Part shown: positions 34,567-52,200 of the stretch, piece by piece | Layout: every line of letters begins with the position of its first letter | Position numbering within the stretch: position 1 is the first letter of the stretch | Source of the DNA: Hypomesus transpacificus | Taxonomy: Eukaryota; Chordata; Actinopteri; Osmeriformes; Osmeridae | Reading direction: 5' to 3' | Assembly (NCBI RefSeq): GCF_021917145.1 | Contig: NW_025813698.1 | Coordinates: forward strand, 596,501 to 660,500 | Length of the DNA stretch: 64,000 bases | Notes under the pieces: model-generated | What the model saw: the letters and a program-made list of their open reading frames with translations, nothing else | What the model was told of the DNA's origin: nothing | The model's database searches: none | Made by a program: the position numbers and the translations under genes

Positions 34567-34583
34567 CCCCCCCCCCCCCCCCC
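34567..34583. repeat. poly-C run (17 nt)
   Basis: Homopolymer C following gtctg. The preceding gggcccaggcccccctc makes the whole segment strongly C-rich. Confidence 0.9.
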
Positions 34584-37500
34584 AAGAGGCTTGCTTACAA
34601 TAAAAAATTCAGGAATTGTTGATTTTGTTTTTCTTTGTGGTTCATCAGACAACACTGAGAGAACTAAAGGATTTCATGTTATGTGAGATGCTTTAGATCA
34701 GGTACTTGCCAAGCTCTGTAACCAATCTAGAAGAAACCACTGTTTGATGTAGATCAATGCCCAGGCAGATGTTTGGGTTTATTTGAGCATGACTATAAAC
34801 TTTGTTCATTTTAAAAGAAGTACATTGCTACAGCACCGTTCATAGGCATATTTATATTCATGCCTACATGACCATACACCTAGTCAAAGAGTACCACTAA
34901 CTCTAGAGAATCTATGCATTTTCAGCCAGCAATTTAGCCTAAGTGCTAAATGCAACATAATGGTAGAATCCTCTCTTCTTAATTAGCAAGCCTTCATCTT
35001 TTGAAGATAGAAATGGCTACTTACTAAATTGTACCAGATCTCTGTGGGTTTCTTAATTACACAACACAAAGAAATCAAAGTGAAGTTAGAGTTTGTGAAG
35101 AGGGCGTCTTGTTTTGTATGTTTTCCCATTGTTTTAATCGTCAGCACTGGAACCTTTGCTGAGATTTATAGAGTTCCCTTAAGAAGGGCCTGTCTCAATG
35201 TTTTGGAAAATGATTCTAACCACTGTATTAGGATGTAATGCCTGTTTAATGATTATTTGTTATTCACAAACACATTTTAAAGGAGGTCAGTCTGATTCCA
35301 GTTCCCACACTACAGCGTTTGAGAAATGGTGGATGAAAGATAACTGGCTAAAAATATCCCTGTTTGCTCACCACTCACTAACAAGAACTGGGAGAGAGCC
35401 TTCTAATCAAATCCAGTGTCTGAGATACTGTGGATTCCCACTTAGGAGGTTATCTGAAGCTTCTCACAGGAAAAACTCATTTACCAAGATCATTTTAACA
35501 TTTTGTGCATGCCTTCATTACTGTCACTTCAGAATTCTTGAACTTAGCTTTAATTGATAACTGTCAAAATGGGAGACAGCTGGATTTGAAGACATGCCCT
35601 TGGTAAGGACACTATCTTGTGTTTACCTTCTGTTTTTTGTCTGCTGAGAAACAGTTATGGCTGATGGGCACAGTTATAGTACATCTGCTTTTTCCAGGAA
35701 ATACAGTGGTCGAACTAAGCTCTGTTTTGTAATGCCTCTTTAAAGTACAGTCAAGAAGTTGAACAACTGTTGTTTTAAAACAGTTGTATTTTGTGCTTCT
35801 TATTTTATAGTTAGCTTTCATAAGAGTAACTAACAGTTATTTCCCAGCGTTTCCTGTCTAACGCAGTGTTTTAGCTGTTTCTTCTGCCGTCTTCTTTTAT
35901 CAAAAAGATGGTGTTGAGTGCACCACCAAAACATAACAGGTATTTTAGTTGTTTCTGTGTAGACAGGCGCTAGATGACATCTGGTATTTTACTAGTTGTA
36001 CGATAATCAAACATCTGGAAGCTTCAATTGCTACTGTTGGAGAAGGAGGCTTGTTTTAAAAAAAAAAATCTTCAAAATTGTGTGTGTTTATAATATCATA
36101 AACAGGAATAGATTAGAAAGAAATGTACCTGCACACACTAATTTTGGGGCACTTCAGACGTTTCTGGTACCTTCATCAAGACCCAGGCTAAATAAAGGTT
36201 TCAGGGATCAAATATCTGCTAATCCTTTGACACTCACTCAAGCTTTGCTTTTGAAAGATAAAATAAATCTTTCATCTTCTCATTTAAAGAATTGATACAA
36301 TATTTTACAGCGCCAGGCAATGATGTTCCTTGCATGGCACACCACCTAAGACTGCAACAAGGCGACTGTTTTAGCTAAACTCCTTTAGGATAATGCTGTG
36401 TGACTGTTCTCGATACCAGACCTGGAACTGTTGGGAGCAACGACCAGTGGAAACGGTGGATAATTGGTCAAAGTAGTAATTTCTATGAACGGCTTTGTTT
36501 CAGGAAGGGGGACTTTATCCATTGGGCATGGGTGTTCCTCAATGGGTTATGACCAGGCCCTGCCTCTGGGAACTGCTCTTGATGTGGAATGTCCTGTACT
36601 GTGTGTTCAACTAGTAATGGGACTCTAAAACGGGTCATTCTTTCCAAAGATGTCAACATTACCGTTTGAATTCAATTTAGTCATTACAAGTCCGGTCAAG
36701 TCAACCAGATGGGCGTAGTCCAAGATTACGCGTCTGAAAATGTCGGTTGGAAGTTACATAGCAACGGCTTCCACCTGCAGTGTTTAGACTGGCCCTTGTG
36801 TAGCCAATCAGTGCCACCTCACACCCTCATCTACTTTACACAAGGACACCAAGAAGGGCTGCTTAGTGACAGTTATAGAAAGCGGGTGGGTAGACGTACA
36901 TAGAGACCATTGTTTCTCAGCATTTGAATATAACCCCACAGCTCGACTTCGACTTCCCTTCACCCAGTCCAAAATGGCGCCATGGGTAGACTAGACTCTG
37001 AGACATACACTGTCTCTCAAATGCCAACCTAAGTCATGGACTTCTTCAATCCTGATTCAATTCACTTTGTGACATTTTGAACCTGTGGAGAGTGAGGGGG
37101 ATTGGGGCGGAGGAAAACAAGGAGAGCTCACAAAACTCAGCGAAACAGCTTCACCACTGAAGTAGCATAATGCTTCATTGTTGGGCTTGAATGTGGCTGA
37201 TTGTCTTTGGCGGGAGGGGGGGGGGGGGTTATGAGATGCATGTGATTTTTTAAACCAAGTCGATGTTCATAGATAAGGATTAAGATGTAGGTCTGAAGTT
37301 CAGTTGAACATTTTTTTTTTTTGATTGACAAAAAGGAAAGTGTGATTCATATGACAAAGAATTTTGCAAGGATGTGGCCCCATGTTCCCAGGGATGAGGT
37401 CTGTATATGTTCAGGTGTCAGTCTGTTATTTCTGTCAACTTCCTGTACTTGAGCGTTCGGGTCGACACACTGCGTAGAACCTAGTCTTAATTGCATGTTA

Positions 37501-37903
37501 CCTAAGTCCTGCATGTGATGTCATGTGATGTTAGCTTGGGCCCTCGCTGACTACAGGACAGCAAAGTGTGTTTGCATGCCTGAGAGTGAGGGCCTTTTGT
37601 TATTGTGTCACACCAACGCTGTGTTTGTTCAGCTCTCAGTTTTGCTTGCCTTCACCGTGGCGTTTTTCCTGTGGCCGTCAGGAAGCAGCTTTCCTGAGCG
37701 CGGCCAATGGGCTTCCTGGCAGGAGAGAGACGGGAGTTCTTACTGGGAGACAATAGGAGGTCTCCCTGGGGGTGTCAGAGGCTGGGGGGAGGGAGGGGGG
37801 GGGTACTCTCAAACCTGCTTCCCTTCAGGAAACTGCAGATTTATCCCAGCAGCTAAACCACTTGCAGAGAGGCATCCAGTGAGGAAGTTGAGGCCCTACT
37901 TTG

Positions 37904-37932
37904 TGTGCGCGCGCGCGCGTGTGTGTGTGTGT
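37904..37932. repeat. alternating (GC)n(GT)n tract
   Basis: tgtgtg then six GC steps then GT steps: about 29 bp of strict purine-pyrimidine alternation. Such tracts are prone to form Z-DNA. Further imperfect GT-rich sequence follows to about 38,030. Confidence 0.85.
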
Positions 37933-38730
37933 TAGGAGGTGGAGGAATGTGTGTGTATCTGTGCGTGCGTGTATACATCCGAGTGTGTGTATGTGTGCAC
38001 GCATCAGTGCTTGCATGTGTGCATGCTAGTAAGTGTCTCTTTTTGAGAATGGGCCTTTTCTCATGTAAAGTAGTTTGGTAGTTAAAGTGAGCCAATGGAT
38101 GGGGGGGGGGGGGCTAGTTGAATGAATAGGTTTGCCCTTGTCCATGAACACCAGAAACTGGGTTAATATGTGCGGGGCACAGTCCTATCAGGTTCTGTGC
38201 AGCTAGAGGCCCTCTCCTCTTCTTCATTGTCAGTCAGCTTTTTCGACCCTCTGCTTCCTTTTTCGAGGAAAAAGGGTGGTGGTGGGATGAGGTCACTTTT
38301 CCAAAACATGGGCTGAGGCGATGAAACCAACTCTGGACCAGGACATTTCCTGTTTCAAAACTGTAGACCCCAGTGTTGGATTTATGACTGCTTACGGGAA
38401 ACTGCTTTCTCAGTAATGAGAATGATGTTGAAGAAACATTAGCTTATGTTAAACAGGAGGAGAGCTAAACATAAACCTCCAATCAGCATGGCAATATATC
38501 CAATAAAACTGCATTCGCCTAGCACGGCTACAATTTGTAAAGCAATGTGGTGTGTCCATTTACAATGGAATTTACTGAGGGCTTTATAAAGTTAAACCCC
38601 TCTGCCTTTTATTAGGTTACATTAACTTACCCCCATTAAGACTTATTGTGTCCAGTCAGTTATGCTGTCATATGACATTTGCCCCGTGTGAGACCAATGT
38701 GTTTTATGGGCAGAAAAACACCTAAAGCTG

Positions 38731-38762
<32 letters not shown>

Positions 38763-38774
38763 AAGAGAGAGAGA
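38731..38774. repeat. (GT)n(GA)n microsatellite
   Basis: About nine GT units followed by GA-rich sequence with one interruption. Compound dinucleotide repeat in the interval before kank3. Confidence 0.85.
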
Positions 38775-39985
38775 TGCCTGTGGTGGCTCCCGGCTGGTGA
38801 TGGAAGATGAGGGGTGTAGAGGAATGTGCCTTCTCCCCCTGTGCCCTGTAATTTGCTGCCTGTCATCAGGACCTGGAAAAAAAACATTTGAACTGGCCTG
38901 TTTTCTGCTGAGTGAGGCAGGCAGGCTGTGAGTGAGGAGGAGTGGGATAGGATGGGAGGCTAGGCGGTTGTGTCGAACCTGCACTCCTTCTTATCTGCAG
39001 CATACTGACAAGAACAGCGAGGCCTCCGAGTATTCAATGGAGACCCAGATGCCATATCTGAGGAATTCTTCTTTTAAAGCCTGATCTCCGACAAACACAC
39101 ATCTGAAGTTGGCATTTTAAAAACAAAAATGTAACATTTACCAATGAACAAGTTCAGACAGGTCAAAGGGGGTGTAAGTCATTCTGCATTTTGACTGGAA
39201 CTTGCATGACTTGGTAACAAGAAATACATTACCCTTTAGAAAGTAGCACGGGACTGTTTATCAAAGCTAACAAGCTCATTAATTGTACCTGGTTTGACCC
39301 ACACCTCTTCCACTAATCCTGTTCTGAGGGAGGTGCTCACTAATCCTTCACTCACAAGGGTGAGCCAGAGCCCTAGTTGTTTGGACGTTCAGGTGATTTA
39401 TAGATCTGCGCCAAGCACAACCATCTCTGACCCCCAATGCATGTTTTGACCCCCTAGAGGAGGAGGTAACAGGTTTTCCCTCAGGTTATGAAGCAGTGAC
39501 CTGCAGCTGACAGGATGAAGCTAACCAGTCCCTTAGCCCAGTCTCCACTTGAAGCAACAAGCTAACTTGACATTACAGGCTAACAGCCAGCATCAGGGAA
39601 TGCCATTCCTCTGATACGCAGCGGAACCTCGGATGGATTAGCCTAAGTAAGGAACATTTGTGCTTTTATTGAATCATCCAAATGGGGTATCTATTTATTC
39701 TTGGGCAATGCAATGGATGCACGTTTTACCATGTTTGAGGATCTAAAGTCACTTTTGATTTGATCTGATAGAGATGGCTAGGTCATGAGAGATCCCAGAC
39801 AAGGGTTCATTCTTCTGTGTTTTGAGGGCTACCTTGTTCAGATACTTGATGAGTGCGACACGTTCTAGCCTGGTCTTGCCAGCAGGATGTTGGAGGGAAG
39901 TGTGTGGTGGAATGTGCCTGGGGGTGTGGGGAAACAGATCTGTGTTTGTGTGTATGTATGCGTAGTGTAGGTTAGGCTACTCTGA

Positions 39986-39987
39986 CC

Positions 39988-40022
<35 letters not shown>

Positions 40023-40030
40023 TCTTTCAG
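39986..40030 (+). repeat. CT tract forming a leader-exon acceptor
   Basis: Long CT-dinucleotide stretch ending in ctttcag at 40030. It acts as the polypyrimidine tract of the inferred kank3 leader exon that begins at 40031. Confidence 0.6.
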
Positions 40031-40079
40031 GGGAGCTGTGACCCACAGTTGGAGTGACAGCAGGAAGAAGGAACCCAAG
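40031..40079 (+). other. kank3: kank3 5' untranslated exon
   Basis: A strong acceptor (tctctttcag) and a donor (cccaag|gtgaac) bound 49 bp with no start codon leading into the main frame. It precedes the exon with the start codon (40393-40479), whose own acceptor is tttccccag. The exon call rests on splice signals alone. Confidence 0.5.
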
Positions 40080-40442
40080 GTGAACCCTGTTGCTCCGTCA
40101 AGAAAAGCTTTATGATTCCTTCAGCGAGTGCATGACAAAAGGTAACTATGGGAGTCATCCTCCAAACTGACGGTAAAGAAGAAGAAACAAACATTCTGTT
40201 GTTAGATCGAATGGTAGTTGCTGAGAAAGAAACTTGACTTCTAAACTATTCAACATCAACATCAAACCATAAATGTGAAGCCAGTCATTCAGGTAGTTCT
40301 TCTCCACATTTGATTACTACTCCTCACCTCTTTTCTTTTCAGGTAAGCAGTGAAAAAACACTGATTTAAGTGACTGTTCCTTCTTTCCCCAGATAGTGAG
40401 TTGACTGTCGGGGCTTCTGCTTAGAGATCTCTGTCCGGGAAG

Positions 40443-46340
<5,898 letters not shown>

Positions 46341-46810
46341 GACATGGTCAGCAGAGTGATGCAAGCGGTGTATATGATAGACCATTAAGACGGACAGAAA
46401 CGTAACTGGACAAGAGCATTAAAAAAATGTTCCACTGGAATTACCACTGTCCCATAAAGGATATGTATTTATATCTTGGCTTAAGTCGTGCATTTATTTG
46501 TATTGTTAATATAAGGTTGATATTTTTCCATAAAAGCCTTGAGCAGTTACTATTATCCATTACTAATCTGCATTTGTAACATGTTTGACCAAGTAAAGGT
46601 CTGCAGCATCTATTTTTCTATAAAACAGAATATGAGACCTTAAATCCAATTTGCACTCATTATGTTTAGTGTAGTCGTCACTCTACTTCAATTTAACTGC
46701 CCTCTCAATCGTCTTGCTAATAGTTCAAAGTCTGCACTAACCGTCTATGCATTGTATATTCATGTATGTATTTTCAGGAAAAAAATAAACATATATTTAC
46801 ATAATACGTT
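46341..46810 (+). other. kank3: kank3 3' UTR with polyA signal
   Basis: AT-rich sequence from the stop to AATAAA at 46784-46789. About 320 bp then remain to the ndufa7 start codon, so the two genes are closely spaced in the same orientation. Confidence 0.65.
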
Positions 46811-47134
46811 TACTTATTTTTGCTTTGTGGTTGGAAAAGTTTAATTAAGAAATCAACTGTTCACGATCCCTCGATGACCACTGATCAATCACGTTTCTTA
46901 CTGTCCATAGTTTGGGTTTGAGAGGAAAAAGTGAAATATAATGTTAATAATTTGAATAGTGACTTTAAACACATTTAATGCTGTTCAAGTTAGTGCCATT
47001 TAATAGTGTTAGTGTTCTGTCTTGCTCATGGTCACGAATCGTCCTGTCGCCGAACCAGTAGATGGCACTCGAGGTGCCACGATCAGCACCGTTTGAGTAA
47101 GAAGCAGAAGTCGTCTGTCCTTCACAACACAGCG

Positions 47135-48208
47135 ATGGCGAGTGCAACAAAAATAATCCAGAGGATTCGAAATCTCTTGTCTGGGGTAAGAAATTAGCTT
47201 GCTAGACAGGATTACTATAAATTAATTGTAATGGATATAGAACTAGTGTCAAATCTCAAATTTGATTTTCCCTTGTGCTTGCCACTCAAACTATAAGGAC
47301 ACAACACGCTACTAGTTATAGCTAGACTAACGTTAAAACCTAGCTTCGAACAATGTGATAAATAATCATGTTATTGTAATACAAATGTCCTATACTGTAT
47401 TACAGGCTATAGTGTACTAAAGCCATCGAGTTACTAATTTCACACAATTTATTTTACAGCACAATCTGCAAGCTAAGCTTCAATTGCGTTATGGAGAGAT
47501 AGCAAAAAGGTAAGTTGAAGATGAGAGCTAAAGCTTGTACTGAAGTGTATGTTCCTCATACATGGCAGTGGACAGAATCGTCATCAAAATGTTGCTGATA
47601 ACTGGCATTATCAAACCAGCCTTATGTACCAATTAGGGCACCCTCAGCATCACTTAAACTTTGATTTACCAGGTGTTGCTGGGGAAAACGAACAACCGTA
47701 AAAATCTCCGGCAAATTTCAGTTTAACTATTTGATATTTCAATATATGGGGTAAGTAGAGTGAATAGTATATAAAATGATGTCTCTTTCTCTTTGTGCAG
47801 GACTCAGGAACCACCTAAACTGCCAGTTGGCCCAAGCCACAAGTATGCCAGTAACTACTATCATCTCAGAGATGGACGGAGAGAATCAATTCCTGCCACT
47901 GTGATCATGTCTTCCCAGAAGGCTCTCGCTGCTGGCAGGTACGTTTCAGTTCAGAGTCAGATAGAGAAAACAAACTAACAATGTTTTTATATGGCTATGG
48001 ATACTGCACTTTGAACATAATTAAATGGCCATTAGTTTAGTAAATTGGGAGTAATCCTGGTTTTCAAATACAAATTATGGGCAATATATCTAAATCTGAT
48101 ATCTAAATCTCTTTCAGCCAAGCTCCTGATGTGCCAGCAAAGCGTGCTGTCACACCTGGTCCGGTTTTAAAGGAACTCACTCTGTCTACAGACCAGCCAT
48201 ACCTCTGA
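47135..48208 (+). CDS. ndufa7: NADH:ubiquinone oxidoreductase subunit A7
   Basis: NDUFA7 is an accessory (non-catalytic) subunit of respiratory complex I on the matrix side of the inner mitochondrial membrane. Exons 47135-47185, 47460-47509, 47801-47938 and 48118-48208 join in phase to 109 residues; the family is about 110. The start [17 protein letters not shown] is family-typical and follows cagcg. Other recognised text is [37 protein letters not shown] and the [16 protein letters not shown] segment. There is no cleavable presequence, as expected. A polyA signal AATAAA lies at 48317-48322. RPS28, head-to-head with this gene in human, is not seen upstream. Confidence 0.95.
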
Positions 48209-48316
48209 ACATATACATTTAACTTATATTTCCTTCCCTATCTACTTGTAGGTCTGACTTTAAAGCACTGTGTTGCTTGTATTTGATTCAGGCTTTGGTG
48301 CTTTAATATTGTAAAA

Positions 48317-48322
48317 AATAAA
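48317..48322 (+). promoter_or_regulatory. ndufa7: ndufa7 polyA signal
   Basis: AATAAA 109 bp after the ndufa7 stop codon, giving a short 3' UTR. Confidence 0.7.
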
Positions 48323-48547
48323 TACAAATTAAAATATTATATGTGATATTGCCTATGTGTTTTTCACCCTGTGCAAATGCTTTTTAGCCTTTCAAATTGT
48401 GTATTTTGTTATTGAGAATACCAGGCGTAGATGGTGCTACTGGAACAATTTATAATTCCTACATTGCATTGGGTTAGCACGTTAGCTATCTCGTTTACCA
48501 TTCTGTCCTTTCATAATATGCACAGAAAGAGACAATAAAAACAGGTC

Positions 48548-48679
48548 CTGTTGCCATGACCCCTAAGACCTGCATTTCACAGGGACTTCTTAGCTGAATC
48601 ATTACCAAAAGTAGGCCTTACTACCTACTTTTCTCTGCACTGCCTTTAACATGACCCTTGTACCCTTGCAGATCAGAAT
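48548..48679 (+). pseudogene. partial duplicate of a receptor intron/EGF-exon border
   Basis: This segment matches 52943-53085 closely: ctgttgccatgacccctaag, gtaggcctt, ttttctctgcact, and the acceptor cttgtacccttgcag with the first exon bases atcagaat. Similarity stops there; the EGF codons are not continued (ctgcactgcc follows). It lies 0.7 kb upstream of the receptor start codon, in the same orientation. It looks like a remnant of a duplicated receptor segment or gene copy. It cannot make protein. Confidence 0.7.
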
Positions 48680-49203
48680 CTGCACTGCCTTCAGAATCAA
48701 TAATAGGATGATTTTATATGATGAAATCATATGATGTCTCTTTAGATTTGTATTATTATATACTCAGTTTAACTCTCGTCACTGCGATTATGTAACAACA
48801 TCAAATTAAAATTACACGCAACTTTAATCAATTAAGGGTGGGGAACATTTGGGAACGTACTGTTATGTTATGCACAAATGTATAATTTCTCTTATTTGTA
48901 TTTATAAATTCACATTGTTTTTGTGTCTCTTTCTGGAATGACGTGGAAGAACTGTACACACATACAACACTTAAAAGGGGTCAAGGTCATTTCGATGACA
49001 AATGAGTACTATCATGAGGTCATAGACTTATCCAACTCGCTCGGGTATTTCCCCTATTGCTATTGAAAAAGGTATTATAACGACAAACCCACGTTTATCA
49101 GTCCCTGTCAAGTAAGTGTATTTCAAAGGCATGTGTCGTAGTTTAACCGATAAAAGTAAATGCAACTTTTCAGCAGCTTTTCAAACCTACTCAATCGAGG
49201 TGG

Positions 49204-49233
49204 TACGTCATTTCGACTTGTGGTATTACGTCA
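49204..49233 (+). promoter_or_regulatory. two CRE-like sites upstream of the receptor start
   Basis: tacgtcat at 49204-49211 and ttacgtca at 49226-49233 are both the reverse of TGACGTA(A), the CREB/ATF core. They are 22 bp apart, about two helical turns, and 41-70 bp upstream of the ATG at 49274. No TATA box is evident. Which transcription start they serve is inferred. Confidence 0.4.
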
Positions 49234-49273
49234 TTTGTACGCGCCGCAGACTTCTCCACTTACTACACCGAGC

Positions 49274-52200
49274 ATGGGACCCCTTGGTGGCATATTTCTT
49301 ATAATTCACTTGGTAACCTGCTGTCAAAGTTTGGGTGAGCTTTTAAGCCATATTGCTTTGTTTTTATTGTCTCTTTCTGTGCATATCATGAATGGACAAA
49401 ATGGTAAACGAGATAACTAACGTGCTAACTAACCCATGCAATGTAGGAATTTCAAATGGTTCCAGTAGCACCATCTATGCTTTGTTGAAGGGACCACCAA
49501 TTCATCTTGTAACTCGAATTGGAAAGAAAATGCATGTTCTTTTGCAGTGGTCTTTTGCATTACGCGGTATGACCGAAATCCGTTCGATTCAAAAGCAACT
49601 TCTGTAATGGTTTGCAGACACATCAGCAGGCAGTCAGCCTGACTGCAATCAGTCGCAGTTCAGGTGCAGTAATGGGAGGTGTATTCCACGCCCCTGGGTC
49701 TGCAACGAGAACAGAGACTGTGAGGATGGCACTGACGAACTCGGTTGCAGTGAGTAGGCAATTGCAGGGCAGGTCTTTGGGTTGCACAACATTCTTCAGT
49801 GTTTCCCACAGATTTCCCACAGGGGGGGGGGGGGGGGGGGGGGGGTGTTGTTTCATGTCAGACCGGGGGGGGTCGAAATAATTCACTAAATCAACAACAA
49901 CAAACAAATAATTTCTGCATATGCAGGTAGCGACGCTGCATACAGGGTGCTAAATAACTATTTAACAGGTCAGCTCCATGACGCCGGGTAAGGAGCTAGC
50001 TCTTGAAACTTCTCACCAAAAGAACGAAGGGGAACCTTCGATTAAGACATGTCCGTCGGTACCTAGCGAAAAGTAGCCTCAACTTTCCTAGACCTTTAGC
50101 TACGGCACTAATGCTGAAGGCTCGCTGATGTAGCTGTCGGTCTCACTAGAACGGCGTATGCATCGTTGCTAACGTGTGCTGACGTAGTGACTGTGTGTGT
50201 ATGTGAGAAAGACGCGTGCGAGAAAGAGACGGAGGGAGAGCAGGGAAAGGAAATGCAGCTGAACGAATACGCTGCGTGTTTTTACCAAAATAGCGATAAA
50301 AAAAAAATGTTTTACGAAACGCAATGTGTGGCGGCCGGTGTTGATTCTGTGGCGCACCGCCACAAATTAGTCTATGTGTGGGAAACACTGTTCTTGCCCT
50401 CTACTACTAGCCCAATTCAACCTGATCCCCAACCAGTAGAGAGTAGTCAAAGTCTAAAGTTTCATGACGTGACTTTCAAATGAGCCGTGGTCCGTTTTAT
50501 CTAAGGCAAACACCTGCTTATAATTGAATAATGACAGAATATCTAGCAACTAGAAAATTAAGGCTATAGTTCGTGAACCATACAATTGCCTGTAGTTTCA
50601 CTGCGTTTCATTCTTGGTTGTTTCTGTGTTTTAGCAGAGAGGCGCTGCTCTGAGTTGTAAAGATGGAGGCTGTGTTGCCAGAAGCATTCTCTGTGATGGC
50701 ATTCAGGTGTCGTGCCAAAGGTTACAGAGGGGATGCACATTATATCAGGTGAAAAAACGGCCTGATTTAACGTGTTTCCCCTCTGTAATGTTTGCTAGGA
50801 AAGAGCAGACATCTCCATATTATCTCAGGTTGTTCATTGTGACCAAAAGAACACATAAAATAACACACATGATGACAGGACAGACCTTTGCATGTTAGGG
50901 GAGGGGGTACACGTCAGGTGAAAAGAATGGCCTGATATAATATGTATCCCCTCTGTAACTCATATGGTAGACAGGTGAATTAATACAGAAATCATGTCAG
51001 AGGGCAGGGAGGGACGGATTAGCAAAGACGGGGCATCCTTGTCAGACCACACCCGCAGATGGACAGATGGAGGTAGCCTAGATTAAAGGAAAACATTTTG
51101 TTCATTAACCTGCATGTGATGTCGAGTCACATAGACAGGCCTATCTGTCTACCTATGTAGCTAAGGTGCATGGCAATATGGAACTTTGGAAAACACTGTC
51201 GATTAATCCACAATACTAAACGACGCATTAAACAATTCACATGTCGCCTTTGTGTAACAGACAAATAAACATATTTATGTATATAAATGAGTCCCATTAT
51301 GCAAAACCCTGTCGAGTCTTCCACATCGCTATCTGTTCCATTTTAAGAGGTGAATTCAAAGTGCAGCAGGTTAACTCTGCTTCTCTGAGCGCACGCGCGC
51401 TCCCGCTGCCAGGGGATACAAATCCTGGCGGGGATAAGTGCTTTGGCACGACACTTGTCTGTATTGACGGCTCCAATGACTTAGAGGATAACTGCGGTAA
51501 GCGACTGTACGAACTGCAAAACCTTCTGTTTTCAATGAACACAGCACTGTTGAAGGGGATAATGTGTATGGATGTTTTTCGTGTGCTTGTGTTGGTATGC
51601 AGTTTTGAACTGAATCCTAAGCCTCCTGCAGATCGCAAGCTCTCCAGTGAACAGAAACAAAGCTTTATTTCCACAGTAGAAATTCCAGTGAGATTACTAC
51701 ACAGTAGTGGTCACGATAAGATGAATGCAAGTTAACGAGAAACTATCCAGACCGACCGTCTAAGCGGGTCCAGGAATTCTGAAACCAGATTTGCTAGGTG
51801 TAATAATTACAGTCCTGGCCAAACAGTAATCCTACAGTAATCTTCTTTTTTTCTTTTGTTGAATGCATGGATGGGGTATTAACAGTCGTTCTCACTGTTG
51901 TCTCCCTGTTGTCGTCCCTCACCCTCCCTCAGGTGTGCTGACGTGTAAGAGAGACGAGTTTCCCTGCCGTGACGGCGCAGGATGCGTCTCCCGCAGCGTC
52001 CTCTGCGATGGGGCGGACAACTGCGGCGATGGCAGTGACGAGGCCTCCTGTCAGAACTGCACCGGGGACTCCTTTCAGTGCGGGCGGACGGAAATCTGCG
52101 TGGCCAGAGCCAGGCTCTGTGACGGACAGGCCGACTGTCCTGACGGGCAGGACGAAGGCGGGGACCAGTGTCCGTCGGCCGTGCTCCCGACCATTCCCTT

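Larger units (their letters stand above)
33080..40020. other. non-coding interval before kank3 leader exons
   Basis: No coding exon recognised. The stretch contains C/G homopolymers (34567-34583, 37216-37228, near 38100), a (GC)(GT) tract at 37.9 kb, a (GT)(GA) tract at 38.73 kb and a CT tract ending at the first leader-exon acceptor. If 31870-31995 is a kank3 exon this is intron; otherwise it is intergenic. Confidence 0.45.
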
